NCBI GenBank assembly: GCA_015143295.1
Contig: CM026573.1
Location: forward strand, 5,878,434-5,942,433
Direction: 5' to 3'
DNA: 64,000 bases
Origin: Tetracentron sinense
Taxonomy: Eukaryota; Streptophyta; Magnoliopsida; Trochodendrales; Trochodendraceae
Shown here in pieces: positions 38,397 to 53,473 of this stretch (position 1 is its first letter; each line of letters starts with the position of its first letter). A program made the translations under genes and the position numbers. The notes beneath the pieces were generated by a model. It worked only from the letters and a program-made list of their open reading frames with translations. It ran no database searches and was not told the DNA's origin.

Positions 38397-39217
38397 TGTA
38401 ACGAATAAAATTCGTAAAATCAACTTAGCGTTGGAGAACGAGCTCGTTTTTGTTGTTTTGTTCACGAAAGTGACACGTGGACACGAGTTGGAGTCACGTG
38501 CTTAAAATAGAGGGATCACACGTTGTCTGATGCACAACGTTCCCGTTGTGCGTATTACGACGTCTTTGTTCTCTTGTAGAACAACGTTTCCGTTGTGGCT
38601 TGACAACGTGCTCGTTGTCTGAAGCACAACGTAACCGTTGTACTCTTGACAACGTTTTTGTCGTTACATGAACAACGAGCCCGTTGTCTCACCGACAACG
38701 ATATCCTGGCTGTATTTTAAGACATCTACACCGTAACCGAGCTCGAGTCAACAACGAGATCGACTCGTAGGAGGAAGTGATCAGGAGGCGATCCATAATT
38801 CCGAAATGTGTGCCGAAAGCGTCGTTTTGTGCCGAAAGCACTGTCTTGGCATTTAATGCTGGTCGCTTCTGCGTACTGTCCGATCCCGTCCGACTGGACT
38901 CATAGGAGGCTCTCACGTGTGATACAACCGGTGGCAGATATGCCTGACATATTTGGCAATGAGTGCAAGACACGTGGTATGAACATCTATGGCCATCCAT
39001 GGTCATCGATGGCCATACCAACCTTACCCTATAAATACCTCATGATTTTTAGTGCTTGAGATCCCGTTTTTATCACGTTTTTGGCCGTATTTCAGAGGAC
39101 ACTTGTTCATTGCTTCCCAGAGTCTTGCGTAACTTTCAGTGCCTATTTCAGAGTTTACTGTTCATCATCTTCTACATTTACTTACTTTACCATCGGAGTA
39201 CAGGTCAGGGTGTCACA
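38397..39217 (+). mobile_element. LTR-like segment (possible solo LTR) with internal promoter
   Basis: Starts TGTAACGAATAAAATTCG and ends AGGTCAGGGTGTCACA, the TG..CA ends and TGTNAC terminal style of plant gypsy LTRs. A TATA box (CCTATAAATACC, about 39029) precedes a T-rich stretch like an R/U5 region. No 5-bp duplication is visible (GATGG against CCCTC), so this may be one end of a deleted element. It contains the palindromic 23-bp array. Confidence 0.45.
38534..38705. repeat. 23-bp tandem array of ACAACG-N4-CGTTGT palindromes
   Basis: Dyads at 38534-38549, 38581-38596, 38603-38618, 38626-38641, an imperfect one at 38649, one at 38672-38687 and a left half at 38695. From 38603 on they recur every 23 bp; the first two are 47 bp apart with a decayed copy (ACGACGTCTTTG) between. 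Arms are perfectly conserved while the 4-nt centre varies (TTCC, TTTC, TGCT, TAAC, AGCC where counted with its first base). Lies about 330-480 bp upstream of the TATA box of the LTR-like segment. Confidence 0.9.
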
Positions 39218-39609
39218 CCCTCCACTCCAACCTTCTACCGGTAAACCAGAGCGTGGGAGGAGTTGTAGCTGAGGCGTGTCCTTTCCGGTATTTTTCCCCT
39301 TCAGATGGAAAGAGGAAGAAGAGAATGAAGAGATCCAAATAAAAAGAAGACAACAAAAGGGAATTTTCAAATTTTAAGAGAACAAAGAAGATTTAAAATA
39401 AAATAAAATGAATTCACGAGTCTCTTTGACGAGTTACATTTGATAATGTAATAAGTGATAATTGTGCAATTTTGAAGGGTGTGAAAAAGGGTAATGATAA
39501 GTATTTAGTCTAAAGAAGACCGGAAAATAACCAAAAGCAAAGTCAAGACTGGTCAAGAGTAGAAAGCAAGCGTGAATTATGGTTTTGGAAGAAGAAGGAA
39601 GAGCTCCCA

Positions 39610-39805
39610 CAGGGTGGAGCCACATGAGGCCAGGGGCCTAGAATTTTGGAAAAATAAAATCTCATGGTATTAAGTTTGGGAGAGGGCGGAGACGGGGGAG
39701 GACTCTAGCCCTCCTAAACTTTTGAGCAAACGGGAATGACCCATGAACTTGACTTTAAAAAAGAATACTCAGGGCTACGCCCCCCGAATCTTGGCTCCGC
39801 CACTG
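39610..39805. mobile_element. Short hAT-type MITE (CAGGGTGGAGCCA family)
   Basis: CAGGGTGGAGCCACATG at the left and TTGGCTCCGCCACTG at the right form terminal inverted repeats of the same family as the element at 48727-49343. Flanks do not give a clear 8-bp duplication, so the insertion is old or an end is altered. Confidence 0.6.
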
Positions 39806-40213
39806 CTCTCAAGATAGGCCCGGTTGTCTTCTCACTCCTTGAAATATACCAATCTCCTGGAGGACTACTCGCCCGGGAAATGAGCTATTTAAAATCTTCA
39901 AGAGGCACCCCCCAAATGCAGATCACCACCCATTGCGTAGCCTTTTTCATTTGTCTACTATTCCGATTGGATTTACTAATGGTTATCAACGGGACTAAGG
40001 ATTGAGGTGCTTTGCCGATCAAAAAGTAATGAATTAATTTACAAATTTGTTATAAAACAATGTATTTACAATGATTAAAATCGTATAACCAGCCAGACTC
40101 CTTAGAGTCCCGTTACAACACAAAAACCTTTTTTAAGTGCTTTTTTAAAACTCTAGTTAGCAACTTTAACTTTTAGAGTTAATATTATTTTTTAAAAATA
40201 ACTAAGGTTAGAT

Positions 40214-40408
40214 TTTTTTTTTTTTTGGTGGGCTCCACAGGGTCAGATATCATTTATCTACGACAGTAGAGTCAGCCGGTCAGAAGTTAGCTGGGGCAGT
40301 GGAGCAGTTGCAACTCTTACCCCTGGGGGGATTAGGTCCAGGGGATTAGGTCCCCAGTCTCCCTTCGGAGGCCACATCCCCTACCACTCACGCAACAGGC
40401 AGGGGTGT
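40214..40408 (-). mobile_element. SINE-like retroposon, minus orientation
   Basis: A T-run at the left and a perfect 13-bp duplication ACTAAGGTTAGAT (40201-40213 and 40409-40421). It interrupts a copy of the GTTAAGATTCACTCACCCC repeat family, which continues on the other side as GAATGAATCCTAAGAATTAGTGAATC. A short internal duplication (GGGGATTAGGTCC twice) is at about 40325-40350. Confidence 0.75.
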
Positions 40409-40615
40409 ACTAAGGTTAGATGAATGAATCCTAAGAATTAGTGAATCTTAATTAAATATTAAAAGGGACAAGTATTGACATGAGGGATATAACCAGACTC
40501 CAAGAAGTCCTGTTAAAACCGTAGATAATTACAAGTAATTTACAAATTAAGATAAATCTAAGAGTTGATAAGCAAAAACTTCAAAAAATTAAAGTGGTTA
40601 ATACAGTAGGACAAA

Positions 40616-40816
40616 CCCTCAGGGTGTAGGCTGTGTAGCCTAGTGGCCGAAGGACAACCGTAAACCTGGAGGTCTCAAGATCGAATCTGGGTTCCCTTTA
40701 ATATCATATGCATGAGTTGGGGGTTTTACTAATGTATCAGGTGAGACTAATATGTGTCTAAGATAGCCAGGTTTACCCCCCCCCCCCCCCCCCCAAAAAA
40801 AAATAAAAAATAAAAT
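40616..40816 (+). mobile_element. tRNA-derived SINE
   Basis: The head GTAGCCTAGTGGCCGAAGG resembles a pol III A box and GGTCTCAAGATCGAATCTG a B box, about 45 bp apart. A C-run then an A-rich tail end it. Flanks AGTAGGACAAA (40605-40615) and AGTGGGACACA (40817-40827) are a plausible 11-bp duplication with two mismatches. Confidence 0.7.
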
Positions 40817-41060
40817 AGTGGGACACATAATTACAATTTTTTTTTACATACCTGCCTTCATAAATAATTTTTCTTTTGTTGTTCAAGCCTTAATATTCAG
40901 ACATTTTTTAGCTTTTTTGGAACGATGGTATCCGGGCCTCTTAGAGCACCCTAACTAACCCCCTCGGATTGTGCAAATACCCTTATACCACACAAGGGAA
41001 AAGACTCGAAGTCAAGTCCTCCCTCTCCCTCTGAGGCGTGGTCTTGGCCCTACTCGTTGG

Positions 41061-41068
41061 TTATAAAC
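41061..41068 (+). promoter_or_regulatory. ARF1: Probable TATA box of the ARF gene
   Basis: TTATAAAC in the context CGTTGGTTATAAACACC lies about 100 nt before a good GT donor at 41163. The stretch between is CT-rich, like plant 5' UTR exons. Start site near 41092 is an inference. Confidence 0.4.
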
Positions 41069-41846
41069 ACCAAAACTAGTGGTTTTGGATCTCTTTATTA
41101 CCTCATTGTGCGCGTTGGTAGATCTCTCTCCTCATCTTTTACTCCTCTGGAAGCTTCAAAAGGTAGATCGTTTTTCTTTTTTTCGCTTCTCTTCGAACCC
41201 TGCCGTTGATTAGGTAGATCTGTATAGATGATTTGGATGCGTTGTAAGAAGTTCATGCTTGTTTGAGATTCTTCGTAGGATCGCGATCTTCTAACGATTT
41301 CTGTTCTTTTTGAGGTTTCTTTGATTCGATTTAGGGTTTTATTGATACGTTCTATGGTTTGGAGGTTTATATTTGTTCTTTTGTGGATTGATCGCGGGAA
41401 ATGATCTGTTTGTTTTGTTATTTGGAGATCGTTGGCTGACATCGTTTGGATCTGTTGTATTCTTTCTTGATCTCTCAAAAATTTTGATTAAAAACGTTTG
41501 CCAAAGAATCTGAATTCTAAATGGAGCTTAATTAGGTTTATTTTCATGGTTATGTGATGATTTAATGGTTTTGTTTTCCCTCTCTATCGAGGATCATTCC
41601 TATATCTTCAGATCTGTTCGACCTGATGGCATTTCTGCACGAAATTCTGCTTTGATGGATTATATAGACTTGTTTTGAGGTTCATTAGATGTATTTTGAG
41701 GACTCTTGGCCAACGTTTCTATTTTTTTCTTCTTCTGAATTTCTTTTAAAATTTTCTGAGCTGCAAAATCTGATGATTTAAGTTTTGGTCTTTTTGTCTC
41801 TGTTTTAGTGGTGATATGTTTGCGTTTTGGAATTTTGGTTTGCTGA

Positions 41847-47610
<5,764 letters not shown>

Positions 47611-47815
47611 GGCAATATTGTATTTGGCTTTTTCGTGTGGCGCAAGGATTTGTTGCTGTGGTGATGACTTTCAGAGCGTAGGAATTTCTGGTGACTATAT
47701 TGTAATAGAAGAATGATTGTTTGAATTATAGTTTGAACAGGCCTTTTCTGGGGCTGAATGTAGTGCTTTTTGCTAGTCCCTTAAGCTGCAACTGAAAACT
47801 AATATGGTGTTACCA

Positions 47816-47873
47816 TCTCTCTTTCTCTATCTCTATCTCTATCTCTATCTATATCTATATCTCTATCTCTGTA
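47816..47873 (+). repeat. (TCTATC)n-type microsatellite
   Basis: TCTATC/TCTCTA units interrupted by TATATC, about 50 bp, beyond the ARF stop codon. It probably lies at or past the end of the ARF 3' UTR. Confidence 0.85.
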
Positions 47874-48199
47874 ATGGGCTCCATCCAGATTTTGATATAG
47901 TTATTCTTTTTGGCTTGTTTTCATTGCAATGGATTCGATAGAGATGCTTTACAGGAATTGATTTACTTAGACTTAGAGAGGCTCTCAACCTGGCTTTTTC
48001 CAGAAGATGATGAGAACTGGCAGGCTTTGGACAGGGGTTCGGCCCTACATGTATCTCATGTGTTGGCCACGTTAGCCAAATCAGAAAAGACTTACTCGCT
48101 AGCACCACTTCAATGACGCCATATACCCTTTGGTACGAGTTACCCAAATCTGTGCATGCAAATTCCCTCCTTGGTTGGTATTTAAGGGGTTATGTAGCG

Positions 48200-48257
48200 C
48201 CTTTGGAGTGGGTGCTGGAAGTCTCCTAGCCAGCACCAACTGGAGAAGATCCCAAGT
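48200..48257 (-). repeat. Third copy of the dispersed unit seen at 36.7 kb
   Basis: GGAGTGGGTGCTGGAAGTCTCC, AGCCAGCACCAACTGG and AGAAGATCCC read in inverse match the order in 36681-36834. It sits about 600 bp downstream of the ARF gene. Confidence 0.65.
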
Positions 48258-48325
48258 CATCAGGGGGGGAAAAAACAAAACATGGACCTAAGTTAACCAT
48301 TTACCCCAGTGAAATGTTCAATGGT

Positions 48326-48486
48326 ACACACCATGGGAATAGCCCGGTGTGTTCCCTCATTATGGGGGAGGTGTCGGGCTCGAGTCTTGTGCATGTGGGT
48401 GTTGTGATTTCCCCACACTTTCGTAGGGCTGATACTGATAACCCCTAACCCAAGACTGCAAAAAAAATAAAAATAAAAATAAAAAT
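48326..48486 (+). mobile_element. SINE downstream of the ARF gene
   Basis: GGGCTCGAGTCTTG fits a pol III B box, with TAGCCCGGTGTG upstream as a possible A box. It ends in an (AAAAAT)n tail. Flanks TGTTCAATGGT (48315-48325) and TGATCAATGGT (48487-48497) are an 11-bp duplication with one mismatch. Confidence 0.75.
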
Positions 48487-48726
48487 TGATCAATGGTGGT
48501 TGTCAACCAAATGGGTATATTGCCAAACAACAAGAATTATATCCTTGTCAAAGATCTCACCTCCATAAATATGGGATCCCAATGCATTACAGAGAAAATC
48601 TCAGGAGTCTTACCAGGGGGAAAAAAATTCTCAGCAGACTGGACCTCGAAACTTCTAGAAACCGATGGATGACGACGCACTGCGCATTGTTCCAGTCCCC
48701 CTCGCCATACCAAACTGTATGGCCCC

Positions 48727-49343
48727 CAGGGGCGGAGCCACATGGGGCCCAGGGGGGGCTGAAGCCCCCCCTCAACTTTTGGGAATTTTTTTTTTTGCAT
48801 AGTGTAATGTGGGTGTGGCCTAGGAGCAAGGGCAAAGCCGGGTGGTGGTGGGGATCTAAGCCCCCCCTGAAAATTTTGAGAAGAAATTTTTTTTTTTTAT
48901 ATTTATATTATTTAATTTAAGATGGCGTAGGCATATGAAAATGCTTAAATTACCGGTGTTTTTCATCATTGAATGAAATGGCCGGTCCTCATTGGTCCAT
49001 GCCCTTCTTTAACCCTCACCAATTGTGGTTAAGATTCACTCACTCATAGAGTTAAGCAATCCAACCTAGTTTTTTAGAAAAAAAAATAATAAAAATCTTA
49101 AATTTAATTTTGATAAGCTTAACCAGGGTTAAAGGAGTGTTAAAAGGGACACGAGGACACGACGGTAAGTTAAGCAGTGGGTTTGCTAATCATCACTACT
49201 CAAAACTATATTCTTTACCAACGTACAAAGAGACGAGATGACCCACAAACTTGGCACTAAATTTTTTTTTCGGGGGCGTAGCCCCCGAACCCCCACATCT
49301 CACCATTAGCCCCCCCTGGCCGAAAATCCTGGCTCCGCCCCTG
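48727..49343. mobile_element. hAT-type MITE (CAGGGGCGGAGCCA family) with a nested repeat
   Basis: 617 bp bounded by CAGGGGCGGAGCCACATGG and the inverse CTGGCTCCGCCCCTG, with a perfect 8-bp duplication ATGGCCCC (48719-48726 and 49344-49351). A copy of the GTTAAGATTCACTCACCCC family (about 48960-49200) is nested inside and adds roughly 240 bp. Confidence 0.9.
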
Positions 49344-49854
49344 ATGGCCCCCTCAAAGAAACCCCTCCTTGAATTCCTATTTTAATCCTAACATCAAGGT
49401 ATTACCCTGTAATCAAGGTTACAAGGTCGAATTTTAACAAGAGGACGCATGTGTTTTTTTCGGTTAACTCAACTGCACCACAAGGCAACAGCTGAAAGCA
49501 AGACAAAGGAAACACACCCATGCACTCACTCACACGCACGCGCACACACCATACGAGGCACAACCACACTTGCAACCCAACACAAACATCACCCAAACAC
49601 ACAAACACTCTTCAAAATGGGTACCAACAGCTGAGTACGCATGTTTACCTGTAGGATGGATGGCATGTTTACCTGTAGGACGGAGGCCAAACAGATATTT
49701 TTTCTAACCCTAGGTTTGGTTGTCGAGAAAATAAGTGAAAACATGAAAAAGAAAAGAAAAATCAGAAAAAACAAAATTAAAATTATTAAGGTTACCTTGA
49801 TGCATTAAAAATAAATGATAATTGAGTTTGGTAAGTATCAACTTAAGGTTAATA

Positions 49855-50465
49855 TATATATATATCTACTTCCAAAACCAATGTTAATAGTAACATTTAA
49901 GGTTAATATATATTTTTTCTAACCATCTATGTATGTAAGATAAGATAGATGAATTCTAGGGGTGAGTGAATCTTAACCATAGTTAGTGGGTGTTAAAAGG
50001 GGCACTTGGCAGCTTGTAGAGCCCCTTTAATTATGGTTAAACATAATTAATCTAAGGTTAATATTTTTTATTTTTTTCTTAAAACCAAAGTTAGATGGAT
50101 GAACTCTAGGGGTGAGTGAATCTTAACCATAGTTAGTGGGTATTAAAAGGGGCACATAGCGGCTTGTAGAGCCCACTTTAATTATTGTTGAGCATAATTA
50201 ATCAAAGGTTAATATTTTTTCTTAAAATTAAAGTTAGATGGATGAACCTTAGGGGTGAGTGAATCTTAACCACAGTTAGTGGGTGTTAAAACGGACACAT
50301 GGTGACTTGTAGAGCCTCCTTTAATTGTGTTTAAGCTTAATTGACCTAAGGTTAATATTTTTTAGTTTTTTCTTAAAACCAAAGTTAGATGGATGAACCC
50401 TAATTGAACGAATCTTAACCACGGTTAGTGAGCCTTAAAAGGGACACATGGCAACATGTAGAGCC
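49855..50465 (-). repeat. Four tandem minus-strand units of the GTTAAGATTCACTCACCCC family
   Basis: About 120-130-bp units, each with AAAGTTAGATGGATGAAC, CTAGGGGTGAGTGAATC, TTAACCAYRGTTAGTGGG, TTAAAAGGGGCAC and TTGTAGAGCCCCCTTTAATT. Units sit head to tail and differ by about a tenth of their bases. Confidence 0.85.
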
Positions 50466-50824
50466 CCCTTTAATTTTAATTGTAGTAGAGTGCCCTTTTT
50501 CAAAACCAATCCAGGAACGTGTTTTGTGGAGTAAAGGGAGTAAAATTGTAAAAGAGTGTCCTCTTCGCAGTCTCATTAACAACGTCAATGTGACTAGTGG
50601 AGGGCTGGGCAATTTTAGAAAGGGTAAATTACACTCACCTCTCCTGAGGTTTAGTGAAATTTCAAAACCTTCTCTATTATTTATGAAATTACACTGGCCA
50701 AACCTCCCATTTGTTTCTGAAATTACATTGCCCCCCCTGTCTTAACATCATTAACTAATGTTATTCTTTTCCAAATTTACGGAAACACGTTTTATGACTT
50801 AGTCAAAGAAAAACATCAATGTCC

Positions 50825-51190
50825 CAAGCCGTCACGTGTCCCTTTTAACACTCACTAACTATGATTAAAATTCACTCACCCCTAGGGTTTATCCAACTAA
50901 TCTTAGGTTTTAGAGAAAAAAATAACCTTAGGTTGATTATGCTAACCATAATTAAAGGGGGCTCTACAAGCCGCCACGTGTCCCCTTTACACCCACTAAC
51001 TGTGGTTAAAATTCACTCACCCCTGGGATTTATCCATCTAACCTTGGTTTTAAGAAAAAATATTAATCATAGGTTAATTATATTTAACCACAATTAAAGT
51101 GTCTCTATAAGCCGCCACATGTCCCTTTTAATACCCACTAACTATGGTTAATAGTCACTCACCTCTAGAGTTCATCTATCTAACATTGGT
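50825..51190 (+). repeat. Three plus-strand units of the GTTAAGATTCACTCACCCC family inside the Mutator-like element
   Basis: Each unit has CACGTGTCCCTTTTAA or a variant, ACTCACTAACTATGG, TTAAAATTCACTCACCCC, TAGGTTTTAGAGAAAA and TAATTAAAGGGGGCTCTAC. They are inverted relative to the array at 49855-50465, so the two arrays could pair over several hundred bases. Confidence 0.85.
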
Positions 51191-51284
51191 TTTTAGAAAA
51201 AAAATATGGGCAGTGATAGTTTGCACGCCGCGTTCCACTGGGTGGAACGCGTGTGCGCCCACAGCTCGCCACATGTCTCCCTTT

Positions 51285-51525
51285 TTTAAAATCATAACAT
51301 TTAAAGGTTAATAGATATATTTTTCTAAAAAGCAAGGTTAAAGGGATGAACCCTTAGGGGTTAGTGAATCTTAGCCACAGGTAATGTGTGTTAACTAACC
51401 CGAGGTTATTTTTCTAAGAACTAAGATTAGGTGAATGAACCCTAAGGATGAGTGAATCTTAACCACAGTTAATGAGTGCTAACTAACTCGATTCTATTTT
51501 TCTATTAACCTTGGTTTGGGAAATA
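51285..51525 (-). repeat. Two further minus-strand units of the same family
   Basis: GATGAACCCTTAGGGGTTAG, TGAATCTTAGCCACAGG and AATGAACCCTAAGGATGAG followed by TGAATCTTAACCACAGTTAA show two decayed units, oriented against the 50825-51190 array, still inside the Mutator-like element. Confidence 0.7.
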
Positions 51526-52004
51526 TATATTAATATTATATTGATAATATTAACCTTGGTTACCAAACCCAATTATCATTTATTTTATGGTATTAATTGG
51601 CTTTGTTATTTAAAAGAGATAATTTAGACATTTAAAATGTTTAATGGATGACATTAACAAAGTCCATCCATGTAAACTAATGGCAAAACTAATTGAATGG
51701 GGGGTTTTTGTTATATACAATCAAAGTTGAGTGGAAGGCAATGTAATTTCATATTCAAGAGGGGAGAGGGGAGGTTTCTGAAATTTCACCAAAACTCATG
51801 AGAGATGAGCGTGAGTGTAATTTACCCTTTTAGAAACAAAGAAGGGAGGTTTCTGTAATTCCACCGAACCTCCGAAGGTCAGTGTAATTCACCTGGTAGG
51901 CTTTTGGCACGCGCGTGTGCCACGTTTGATAGACGGTGACGGTGATCAAACCGCCTTTTGACTCTGGAATTTTGAGGATTAACTTTGGATAACTCCGTTT
52001 CGCC

Positions 52005-52013
52005 TATAAATAG
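52005..52013 (+). promoter_or_regulatory. ISU1: TATA box of the ISU gene
   Basis: TATAAATAG lies 90 nt before the ISU start codon, in the context CGCCTATAAATAGAGC. Transcription would be expected to start about 30 nt downstream, near 52035-52040, giving a leader of about 55 nt. A GCCACGTTTG stretch with an ACGT core sits about 80 nt further upstream. A Mutator-like element ends at 51827, so the proximal promoter between TE and TATA box is only about 170 bp. Confidence 0.7.
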
Positions 52014-52094
52014 AGCAAAGCGAATCACTCTCGTCTCCAGAACTCTATTGAACAACGATTGAAAATAATAATAGAACAGAATCGAAAATACAAA

Positions 52095-53440
52095 ATGCTT
52101 AGGGTTGGTTGCAAAAAATTTCTAGGGTTAGGGCATCAGAAAAACCAGTCTCAGGCACAGATCTTGGTGCGTCTTTACCATGAAAGGGTTGTCGATCACT
52201 ACAACAACCCTCGCAACGTTGGATCCTTCGACAAGACCGATCCGAACGTTGGGACGGGCCTTGTTGGTGCTCCCGCTTGCGGTGATGTCATGAAGCTTCA
52301 GATTAAGGTCGACGAAGAATCGGGAAAGATCGTCGATGCCTGCTTCAAGACTTTCGGATGCGGATCCGCCATCGCTTCTTCTTCTGTAGGTTGGTTTTCT
52401 GGACTTTCTAGGGTTTCTGTTTATGTTTCTGCTTACAATTCTGTTTTGTTTAAAGTTATTCTCGATAATTTTCTTTTAATCTGCGATTTGCTTGTTTGTA
52501 AATTCTTGTGTTGCATAATAATTTTTGAGTCATTGTTACAATATAATTATAATGAGTTTTAGAACAATCGTGCTTCTCTACTGTAATATTACATCAGTTT
52601 AAAGTTTTTGCCATTATTTATCTTCTTATATCCTCAATTTACGGCTTGATTTCATTTTCAGCTACTGAATGGGTAAAGGGGAAACAAATGGAGGAAGTCT
52701 TGTCCATAAAAAATACGTGAGTTGTATTCTAACGTTGTTCTATTCATTTTGATCAATATACTAGATTTTCTTTTATCTGTTGGATGAGTGTAGTTCTGGT
52801 TGTTCAGTTAGTGCATATATTGAGATCATTACCTTGTTAGGGTGCTTTAGTTGTTATGATGGAGGTCTAATGGGCTAAGAAAGGGGTAAAATTGTAGGGA
52901 CCCATAAAGTACCTTACACCAATAGAAGGATATAGTCACTACAATTTTTATAGTTCATCTTCAACTCTATGGTCTGCAATCTTATTAGGAATTCTTGGTT
53001 CATTCTTATAGAAATGGGCAATTGAAACTGAAGAGAGGATCAAGTCTCTGTAATAATTTTGGAGGAGTATTTTTATCTATTGTTCTTATAATATAATTTC
53101 TCCTTTTATCTTTCAAAAAAATAAATTAAAGAACTATACTAAGGAATTTCTGTTTAAACCAGGGTTACCTAGTTCGCTGCCTACTAGAGCGAACCCGCTA
53201 CCTGAAACCAATAACTTTGGTTCGGCGAACTTTTTGTTCGGGTTTGGCAAAATTTTTGTTTGGGTTCGGCGAATTTGTGCTTTAAGTACGGCGAACTTAT
53301 ACTTCGAGTTCGGTGAATTTGTTTTCAAGGTTTGCGAACCAACCATAGAACCCATTAAATTTTTTATTATTTTAAATAACCGATTTTTCAATACTTTTTT
53401 TAAAATTAAATATTTATAATATATTTATTTTCATGATTTG

Positions 53441-53473
<33 letters not shown>

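Larger units (their letters stand above)
50622..51827. mobile_element. Mutator-like non-autonomous element (1.2 kb) upstream of ISU
   Basis: Terminal inverted repeats start GGGTAAATTACACTCAC and end with the inverse GTGAGTGTAATTTACCC; arms stay related for about 120 bp or more. The perfect 9-bp flanking duplication TTTTAGAAA (50613-50621 and 51828-51836) is diagnostic of Mutator-type insertion. The core (50825-51520) is filled with units of the GTTAAGATTCACTCACCCC family, some plus, some minus. No transposase. Confidence 0.9.

Noticed and set aside
38397-39217. Possible promoter of an unannotated gene from the TATA box near 39029
   Set aside because: No open frame with recognisable content or splice-linked exons follows; TG..CA ends fit an LTR better.
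48486-48920. 144-codon open frame after the ARF gene
   Set aside because: It runs across the end of the SINE into the CAGGGGCGGAGCCA MITE, so it is a chance frame over two elements.
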